Assembly: GCA_937916125.1 (NCBI GenBank)
Contig: CALGGE010000097.1
Span: 1-12,632, forward strand
Direction of reading: 5' to 3'
DNA length: 12,632 nucleotides
DNA from: an uncultured Elusimicrobia bacterium
Lineage (GTDB): Bacteria; Elusimicrobiota; Endomicrobiia; Endomicrobiales; Endomicrobiaceae
Positions within the stretch are counted from its first letter, which is position 1, and every line of letters begins with the position of its first letter. Below the pieces are notes generated by a model. The model saw nothing but the letters and a program-made list of their open reading frames with translations. It did not search any database and was not told the origin of the DNA. Below, in pieces: positions 8,350 through 12,632 of this stretch. Made by a program: the position numbers and the translations under genes.

Positions 8350-8413
8350 ATAATAATTAAATATTGATTTAGCAAAGGTGCTTAAGGATGAAAATCTTTA
8401 AGCACCTTTTTTT
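8350..8413 (+). ncRNA. Candidate small RNA or attenuator leader of about 64 nt
   Basis: This is the stretch between the predicted start of the perfect promoter and the end of the T-run of terminator copy 2. It contains about 24 AT-rich bases followed by the 16-bp stem. It has no reading frame worth noting. A free small RNA, an attenuator for purF, or an accidental promoter in AT-rich DNA are all possible. The existence of a stable RNA is inference. Confidence 0.3.
8371..8413 (+). terminator. Intrinsic terminator of the DUF4143 ATPase gene, copy 2 of the repeated hairpin
   Basis: A 16-bp stem (8374-8389 with 8394-8409, one G-U pair at 8386/8397) closes a GAAA loop of the stable GNRA type and is followed by a seven-T run at 8407-8413. 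The stem matches copy 1 at every paired position, including the wobble, while the loops differ (GAAA here, seven bases in copy 1). It is the stronger terminator of the two. Confidence 0.88.
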
Positions 8414-8432
8414 AGAAAAAAATAACGACGAG

Positions 8433-8457
8433 ATTCCCGACAGAAACATTCGGGAAT
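8433..8457. repeat. Short palindromic intergenic repeat
   Basis: ATTCCCGA at 8433-8440 and TCGGGAAT at 8450-8457 form an 8-bp inverted repeat with a 9-base loop, followed by GACAG. The ATTCCCG...CGGGAATGAC arrangement resembles palindromic repeat families scattered between genes in many bacteria. It is richer in G and C than its surroundings, and without the genome its copy number cannot be judged. Confidence 0.5.
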
Positions 8458-8480
8458 GACAGACGAAACGGCAACGACAG

Positions 8481-8548
8481 TTGAAGAGTTGAACAGTTGA
8501 ATAGTTGAAAAGTTGAAGAGTTTTAACGACAGTTGAAAAGTTGAAAAA
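8481..8548. repeat. Tandem 8-bp repeat TTGAANAG
   Basis: Five perfect-register copies of TTGAANAG run from 8481 to 8520, with the variable base reading G, C, T, A, G. After a 12-base break (8521-8532) two more units follow at 8533-8548, the last ending in AA. The array lies between the ATPase terminator and purF. It does not encode an ORF of interest, and it could vary in copy number by slippage. Confidence 0.85.
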
Positions 8549-8564
8549 ATCGCAAAGCGATTTT
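8546..8564 (+). promoter_or_regulatory. Hairpin in the purF leader
   Basis: AAAATCGC at 8546-8553 and GCGATTTT at 8557-8564 form a perfect 8-bp stem with a 3-base AAA loop, 21 bases before the purF ribosome binding site. The T-run after the stem is only the four T's inside it, so it would be a weak terminator. It may be an attenuator or an mRNA 5' stabilising structure, or part of the intergenic repeat cluster. No purine riboswitch core was recognised. Confidence 0.4.
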
Positions 8565-8598
8565 AGAGACCTTAAGAGTAGTTCAAGGAGAAATAAAT

Positions 8599-9963
8599 AT
8601 GTGTGGAATTTTTGGTATTGAAAATATAGACAACGCCTCAATGTTTGCCTTTGTAGGGTTGTTAACATTACAACATAGAGGGGAAGAATCTGCAGGAATA
8701 ACATCCAATAACGACGGCATAAACTACATTACACACAAATCTATGGGGCTTGTTTCGCAAATATTTAAAGAAAAAATATTAAATACGTTAACAGGTAAAG
8801 TTTGTATAGGGCATGTACGCTATTCCACACATTCGGAAAGCACATTACTAAATGCACAGCCGTTTGTTTTTAATTGTATTCACGGTAACATTGCAGTTGC
8901 TCATAACGGAAATATTACAAACTGTGAAACATTAAAAAAAGAACTTGCGCAAAGCGGTTCAATATTTAATCATACATCAGATACCGAAATAGTTGCTCAT
9001 TTAGTTGCAAAGAGCAAGGGCTTTTCCGCAGGAGAATTGATAAAAAATTCAGTTTCAAAATTGGAAGGAGCATACTCTTTAATATTTATTATCGGCAACA
9101 AACTTGTAGGAGTTAGAGATCCGTTCGGCTTTAGACCGCTTGTTTTAGGAAAGAACGGGGATTCTTATATCCTTGCTTCGGAAACCTCTGCAATAGATGC
9201 TGCAGGGGGAAGTTTTATAAGAAATGTTAATCCGGGCGAAGTGATTGTAATAGAAAACGGTAAAATAACAGAAGATATTTATCTCGATAAAAAAGAGAAA
9301 GAAAAATTTTGTATTTTTGAACAGGTTTATTTTTCAAGACCTGACAGTGTGTTATGCAACAAAAGTGTTAAAAATGCAAGAGTACAAATGGGGAAATATC
9401 TTGCCAAACAAATGAAAGATATAAAAGCCGATATTGTTGTTCCCGTTCCCGATACAGGAATATTTTCTGCACAAGGTTTTTCGGAAGAATCGGGAATAAA
9501 ATTTCAAACAGGATTTATAAGAAACCATTATGTAGGCAGAAGCTTTATAAAACCGTCACAGAAAATGAGAGAAGTAACGGCAAGATTAAAACTTTTTCCG
9601 ATAAAAGATGTTATTGACGGTAAAAGAATTGTTCTTATAGACGATTCTTTGGTAAGGGGAACAACGGCACAAAAAATTGTTAAAATTTTAAGAGATGTAG
9701 GAGCAAAAGAAATACATTTTGCATTATCTTGCCCACCGGTAATATCACCGTGTTTTTACGGCATAGATACACCGAACAAAGATAAACTTATATCGGCAAT
9801 GAAAAGTAATGAAGAAATAAAAGAATTTTTAAATGTTGACAGTCTAACATTTCTTGATATTAACAATATGAAAAAAGCTTGTTGCACCGATGAACACGAT
9901 ACAACTAAATTCTGTTGTGCTTGTTTCGACGGGGTTTATCCTTCAAAAATCACAGATAAATAG
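8599..9963 (+). CDS. purF: Amidophosphoribosyltransferase (glutamine PRPP amidotransferase), Fe-S type
   Basis: PurF makes 5-phosphoribosylamine from PRPP and glutamine, the first committed step of purine synthesis, in the cytoplasm. The 454-residue protein begins MCGIFGIEN, so Cys2 becomes the N-terminal nucleophile after Met removal and no propeptide is encoded. The Ntn glutaminase half shows HRGEESAGI (26-34), GHVRYST (71-77), AHNGN (101-105) and RDPFGFRPL (173-181). The phosphoribosyltransferase half carries the PRPP loop VLIDDSLVRGTT at 345-356. Cys238, Cys385, Cys439 and Cys442 match the four ligands of the [4Fe-4S] cluster in the Bacillus-type enzyme, which fits an oxygen-sensitive enzyme. 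AAGGAG at 8585-8590 defines the start. The gene stands alone, without other pur genes, after a repeat-rich leader; its stop codon lies within its terminator stem. Confidence 0.97.
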   Translation: MCGIFGIENIDNASMFAFVGLLTLQHRGEESAGITSNNDGINYITHKSMGLVSQIFKEKILNTLTGKVCIGHVRYSTHSESTLLNAQPFVFNCIHGNIAVAHNGNITNCETLKKELAQSGSIFNHTSDTEIVAHLVAKSKGFSAGELIKNSVSKLEGAYSLIFIIGNKLVGVRDPFGFRPLVLGKNGDSYILASETSAIDAAGGSFIRNVNPGEVIVIENGKITEDIYLDKKEKEKFCIFEQVYFSRPDSVLCNKSVKNARVQMGKYLAKQMKDIKADIVVPVPDTGIFSAQGFSEESGIKFQTGFIRNHYVGRSFIKPSQKMREVTARLKLFPIKDVIDGKRIVLIDDSLVRGTTAQKIVKILRDVGAKEIHFALSCPPVISPCFYGIDTPNKDKLISAMKSNEEIKEFLNVDSLTFLDINNMKKACCTDEHDTTKFCCACFDGVYPSKITDK

Positions 9964-9986
9964 AAAACTATTTATCTGTAATTTTT
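9945..9986. terminator. purF terminator overlapping its stop codon, possibly bidirectional
   Basis: A perfect 12-bp stem (9952-9963 with 9968-9979) with an AAAA loop includes the last three purF codons and the TAG stop. After one C/A mismatch the stem continues with AAAAAT pairing with ATTTTT (9945-9950 with 9981-9986), giving a T-tract in either direction. The stem is AT-rich, so efficiency may be moderate. Confidence 0.7.
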
Positions 9987-9989
9987 AGC

Positions 9990-10061
9990 AAAACGGATTT
10001 ACCTTTTAAATTTTAACTTCGTATTTGGCTCAATCGAGTACTAAAAAAATAAATCCGTTTT
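9990..10061. repeat. Inverted repeat with a 48-base loop downstream of purF
   Basis: AAAACGGATTTA at 9990-10001 pairs perfectly with TAAATCCGTTTT at 10050-10061. The enclosed 48 bases contain no ORF and no family I recognise. It could be the ends of a small palindromic element, a second terminator-like structure, or a structured RNA. Confidence 0.5.
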
Positions 10062-10068
10062 ATATCTA

Positions 10069-10105
10069 ACGACAAAGATAACGGCGAAACGACAACGATA
10101 AAAAA
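10069..10105. repeat. Low-complexity ACGACAA-type repeat
   Basis: This stretch is built from variations on AACGACAA and AACGGCGAA. The 16 bases at 10085-10100 match 8464-8479 upstream of purF in 14 positions. The same low-complexity sequence type therefore lies on both sides of purF, which suggests a dispersed intergenic repeat family. Confidence 0.45.
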
Positions 10106-10125
10106 CTTGAAAACTCTTTGAGAGT
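10100..10125 (-). terminator. Weak possible terminator of the ClpX small-domain gene
   Basis: On the minus strand a 5-bp stem (ACTCT, loop CAA, AGAGT) is followed by a T-rich stretch ending in six T's, about 80 bases past the stop codon at 10203. The stem is short, so this is tentative. No better minus-strand terminator was found between the gene and the purF terminator. Confidence 0.3.
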
Positions 10126-10202
10126 GAAGAATAAGGAAACTCAAAATCTTAACGTTTTTTACTACAACAACACATCTTCATTCAGTATAAAATCCTTATA
10201 TT

Positions 10203-10535
10203 TTAAATAGTGTTAGAAAATAGAGAAAACTCTTTTGGACTTAAAGTAAAATCTTTTTGTCCTTTGGAAGAAGTTTCAAATAATATTTTGTTTAAAATAC
10301 TGCTCAATATACTCTTCAAACCTCTTACCCCCGTATTGTTTTTTATGGCTTGTTCAGCAACATATTCTATTGTTTCATCAAGAATATTTAAATTTATACC
10401 TGCTTCTGTAAATACTTGTTTATATTGAGTTATAACATTGTTTTGGCTTTCTGTTAAAATTTTTATTAAATCTTGTTTTGTTAAAGGTTCAATTTTACCT
10501 TGCTTTGTTTCTTGTTCATTAAATAATTCTTCCAT
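10203..10535 (-). CDS. Stand-alone ClpX C-terminal small-domain protein (no ATPase core)
   Basis: The 110-residue protein aligns by eye with the C-terminal small (lid) domain of ClpX. EPLTKQDLIKIL at residues 16-27 matches the ClpX stretch after the large domain. It is followed by NNVITQYKQVF (32-42), AEQAIKNNTGVRGLKSI (60-76) and a tail predicted to be helical. Arg71 in GVRGLKS corresponds to the sensor-2 arginine of ClpX. Walker A and B, the pore loops, the ClpP-binding loop and the zinc-binding N-domain are absent. The start is real-looking: AGGAGG on the minus strand at 10549-10544, eight bases before the ATG at 10535, preceded by its own 12 or so non-ClpX residues. In ClpX this domain packs against the neighbouring subunit, so a free copy might bind or poison a Clp hexamer, but that is inference. 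It could also be a decaying clpX remnant. It is the only leftward gene here. Confidence 0.75.
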   Translation of the reverse strand: MEELFNEQETKQGKIEPLTKQDLIKILTESQNNVITQYKQVFTEAGINLNILDETIEYVAEQAIKNNTGVRGLKSILSSILNKILFETSSKGQKDFTLSPKEFSLFSNTI

Positions 10536-10570
10536 TTGTTTGTCCTCCTGGAAATTATAAGTTTTTTATC

Positions 10571-10667
10571 ATTTTACAAATACAGTGCGACAACATTATG
10601 TCTGTTTGGTAATATTTATAAAGAAATTCTTTTGCGACATAGTGTTGTCTATATGCTTTTGTAAAAT
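10571..10667. promoter_or_regulatory. Symmetric divergent promoter/operator region
   Basis: Two 32-base arms (10571-10602 and 10636-10667) are inverted copies matching at 25 of 32 positions. Each has an inner dyad of the form GACA-N6-TGTC (GACAACATTATGTC at 10589-10602 and GACATAGTGTTGTC at 10636-10649) and an outer TTTGTAAAAT reading outward. If the outward TAAAAT is the -10 box, starts fall near 10565 (minus) and 10674 (plus). Each dyad is then centred about 31 bases upstream, over the -35 position, where no TTGACA-like hexamer is seen. This suits a shared regulator or an unusual sigma factor serving both directions. Confidence 0.6.
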
Positions 10668-10699
10668 ACTGGTAAATGTTATTTGTTAAGGAGAATATT

Positions 10700-11689
10700 A
10701 TGAATAAATCCATAGAAAAATTAACAAAAAAAGAACTTGAAAATTTAACTAAAGAACAAGCTTTTGATTATGCAAAAAAACTTGGTTTTAAAAATGTTCC
10801 AAAAATAATTACTGATAGAATAGCAATGTATCCGTATTGGTCTTATTCATATGCAAGAGAGATTCTTATGAATAAAGAATTACCATTTACCAAAATAGAT
10901 TTAGTTAAATTGCCGCAAAATATTTTAAATACGATTAAAAATTCAGGTTTGTATAACATAACAGTTTTACAAAAAAGAAATATTTTTAGCTTTAAATTTA
11001 AAGATGAAATTGACCCCGGTAAATATTACAAAGTAAATGTAAATAAATGCCCCGATGAACTCAATGCGGAAATCATGGAAAAAATTTTTGAAGAGGAAAA
11101 CCCTCATGTTTGGTTTAATTTATGGACTGATTTTCCGAATTTTGTTCCGTTTGATTTTACCGTAAATAACAAAAAATATTTGTGTGTATGTGAATATATG
11201 TATGAATATGAGTATATGGATATTGTAATAACCGAATATACAGAACCTAAAATACAATCTTTCAGTATGAAAGAAATAGAACAAAAGTTAGGTGAAAACC
11301 ATTTACATAATATGTTTTTTGAGCATAGTGCAAAAATAATAACAGATAATAAATCTGAAAGAGTATCTCATTGGATAAAAGAATTATGGCTGTATTGCGG
11401 ATGGATACAATACGATAGAATAAAACCCGACAACAAACCTATAAGTTACGATTTAATGCGACAATACTTTTTCGGTGGATGGGGACACAATTATGATTTT
11501 TTCAAAAGAGATTTATATGAAGCTTATACTGAAATAAAGAAAACAAAATCGAATATAGAAGATAAAAGTGATAACAGGTTAGCTTTTGTAAAATTTAAAG
11601 TATTTATAAGAAAAACAATGCAGTTATTATCTAAACAACAATTAACCGAAGAAGAACTAACAAATTTAGCAAAACAATATTTAATTTAA
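10700..11689 (+). CDS. Unrecognised 329-residue protein
   Basis: I do not recognise this protein. The start at 10700 is chosen because AAGGAG at 10688-10693 lies six bases upstream; an in-frame ATG at 10676 would add eight residues but falls at the predicted transcription start. The N-terminus (KLTKKELENLTKEQAFDYAK) is charged and probably helical. The middle is rich in aromatic residues, with runs such as MYPYWSYSYAREIL, VWFNLWTDFPNFVPFDF and CEYMYEYEYMD. A Trp/Tyr/Gly-rich stretch (HWIKELWLYCGWIQYD, then YFFGGWGHNYDFF) follows, and the C-terminus is a Lys/Glu-rich probable helix. There is no signal peptide, membrane segment or nucleotide-binding motif, so it is probably cytoplasmic. It is the first gene of a rightward pair, 12 bases before the next start. 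It is divergent from the ClpX small-domain gene and probably co-regulated with it. Confidence 0.85.
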   Translation: MNKSIEKLTKKELENLTKEQAFDYAKKLGFKNVPKIITDRIAMYPYWSYSYAREILMNKELPFTKIDLVKLPQNILNTIKNSGLYNITVLQKRNIFSFKFKDEIDPGKYYKVNVNKCPDELNAEIMEKIFEEENPHVWFNLWTDFPNFVPFDFTVNNKKYLCVCEYMYEYEYMDIVITEYTEPKIQSFSMKEIEQKLGENHLHNMFFEHSAKIITDNKSERVSHWIKELWLYCGWIQYDRIKPDNKPISYDLMRQYFFGGWGHNYDFFKRDLYEAYTEIKKTKSNIEDKSDNRLAFVKFKVFIRKTMQLLSKQQLTEEELTNLAKQYLI

Positions 11690-11701
11690 AAGGAGAATAA
11701 A

Positions 11702-12632
11702 ATGGAAAGTAAAATTAAAGAAAAAGTGCTTTGGTACAAAGGTTATAATTATTTCATTAAAGGGGATTATTATAAAGCAAAGGAAGTTTATAACGAAGTA
11801 ATAAATAAAGAACATGATGAATACGGATATTTATTAATGGGGATATTAAATAAAAAATTAAATAAATATGATGATGCGATTAAAAATTTTAATATGTATA
11901 TCAAACTTTCTGATAATAAAAGCAAAGGTTATGGCTATAGAGGTTTAACTAAACTAAAAATGGCTTTAGATAAACAAAGATTCGAGGCAAAAACAGTTGA
12001 GGAAGCTATTACAAATGCTACAGTATCACTTGGAATTACGAGTGATGAATTAGATTACGAAGTAATTGAAAAGGGAAGTAGTGGATTCCTTGGACTAAAT
12101 TCAAAAAATGCTGTAATTAGTGTATGGAAGAAAGCTGATGCTATTAAAGAAGAAGAGGCTAAGAAGGCAGAGGATGCTAAATTAGAAGCAGAAGCTGAGG
12201 CTGAGAAGAAAGAAGCAGAAAAAGTAGCAGAAAAAGAAGTAAGTGAAGGTAAAGCCGTAAAAAATGCAGAAAGTACCGTTCAAGAATCTCAACAGAATCT
12301 GAATAACTCTGTCAATGAAAACAGTGATTCTTTGGATGAAAAATCTGAATCAATTGAGGAATATAAGGATATTTCTGTCAACGGCAGACATTTTTTATAT
12401 TTAGATGATTCTAGAAAGGTCTTCTGCCCGAAGTGCAAGAAAAGAGTTGATTCTGCTTCAACACTCTGCTCTTGGTGCAATACTAGCTTTATGACCGATA
12501 TGAATGAAAAAGTGACCTGTCAACGACATAAATATACCAAACCAAAGTGCATTAAGAATATTACTTGGAAAATAGTATGCCAGCAAGCTAACACCGAAGA
12601 ACGGAATAAATTCTTCATAAACAGCAAGGGCA
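11702..12632 (+). CDS. TPR / Jag-N / charged coil / zinc-ribbon protein, 3' end outside the window
   Basis: An open frame from ATG 11702, with AAAAGGAG at 11687-11694, runs through the window edge, giving 310 residues so far. Residues about 8-38 and 40-72 look like two tetratricopeptide repeats (for example YNYFIKGDYYKAKEVY and KYDDAIKNFNMYI). Residues about 93-143 match the Jag N-terminal domain: FEAKTVEEAITNA, then LGITSDELDYEVIEKG and GFLGLNSKNAVISV. This domain normally begins the RNA-binding protein Jag/KhpB/EloR. Residues 144-182 are an Ala/Glu/Lys-rich probable coiled coil, and 183-225 are polar and probably disordered. Residues 242-259 form a CPKC-x10-CSWC zinc ribbon, with further Cys273, His276, Cys283 and Cys293. 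No KH or R3H domain is seen before the edge. The part after about residue 190 uses more C-ending codons than the rest. The function is unknown; a role in RNA or protein interaction is inferred. Confidence 0.85.
   Translation, partial: MESKIKEKVLWYKGYNYFIKGDYYKAKEVYNEVINKEHDEYGYLLMGILNKKLNKYDDAIKNFNMYIKLSDNKSKGYGYRGLTKLKMALDKQRFEAKTVEEAITNATVSLGITSDELDYEVIEKGSSGFLGLNSKNAVISVWKKADAIKEEEAKKAEDAKLEAEAEAEKKEAEKVAEKEVSEGKAVKNAESTVQESQQNLNNSVNENSDSLDEKSESIEEYKDISVNGRHFLYLDDSRKVFCPKCKKRVDSASTLCSWCNTSFMTDMNEKVTCQRHKYTKPKCIKNITWKIVCQQANTEERNKFFINSKG

Noticed and set aside
8481..8548. CRISPR array
   Set aside because: The units are only 8 bp, contiguous, and have no unique spacers.
8414..8598. Purine or guanine riboswitch ahead of purF
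   Set aside because: I could not find the conserved three-way-junction core; the leader consists of repeats and simple hairpins.
8369..8704. Minus-strand frame of 111 codons across the purF leader
   Set aside because: It runs through the terminator, the tandem repeat (which produces its QLFNYSTVQLFN repeats) and the purF start; this is a by-product of the repeat.
10210..10428. Plus-strand frame of 72 codons opposite the ClpX small-domain gene
   Set aside because: The minus strand encodes a recognisable ClpX domain with a strong start; the plus frame is its mirror and lacks a ribosome binding site.
10571..10667. Terminal inverted repeats of an insertion sequence
   Set aside because: The arms are separated by only 33 bases with no transposase or target duplication, and they lie exactly between two divergent starts, so a control region is the better reading.
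12289..12480. Minus-strand frame of 63 codons near the right edge
   Set aside because: It lies opposite the continuous TPR/Jag-N/zinc-ribbon frame and has no independent support.

Overview
The window is strongly AT-rich (by eye well under 35% GC), with A/T-ending codons, compact operons and strong AGGAG-type ribosome binding sites. It looks like a chromosomal segment of an anaerobic, host-associated bacterium with a surface-polysaccharide locus. The phylum cannot be fixed from the sequence alone; gut lineages such as Elusimicrobia/Endomicrobia or Spirochaetes are only guesses. All genes read rightward except one short gene at 10203-10535.

Region 1 (about 289-6728) is a tightly packed five-gene operon for decorating and exporting a surface glycan. 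It encodes a LicD-type phosphotransferase, a fusion of ferredoxin, FrhB-like and polysaccharide pyruvyl transferase domains, a Wzx/MOP flippase, a class V aminotransferase and a LicC/PntC-like cytidylyltransferase. The last two plus LicD would together make, activate and attach a phospho-amine (phosphocholine-like or 2-aminoethylphosphonate-like) group. No glycosyltransferase and no phosphonate-forming enzymes lie in the window. A terminator at the left edge separates the operon from an upstream gene that is not shown.

Region 2 (6729-8413) is a self-contained AAA/DUF4143 ATPase gene with its own promoter. It lies between two nearly identical 16-17 bp terminator stems. The right-hand copy is preceded by an exact consensus promoter, so that promoter plus terminator would make a transcript of only about 64 nt.

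Region 3 (8414-10130) is purF (Fe-S type glutamine PRPP amidotransferase). It is set between intergenic DNA rich in palindromes, 8-bp tandem repeats and low-complexity ACGACAA-type sequence.

Region 4 (10203-12632) is the least ordinary part. A short leftward gene encodes only the C-terminal small domain of ClpX, without the ATPase core. It diverges from a rightward pair: an unrecognised 329-residue protein and a protein combining TPR, Jag-N, charged coil and zinc-ribbon segments that runs off the window. The divergent promoter region is nearly symmetric, with a GACA-N6-TGTC dyad near each predicted -35 position, so the two arms are probably co-regulated. This locus is the best candidate here for an undescribed system, but its function is unknown.
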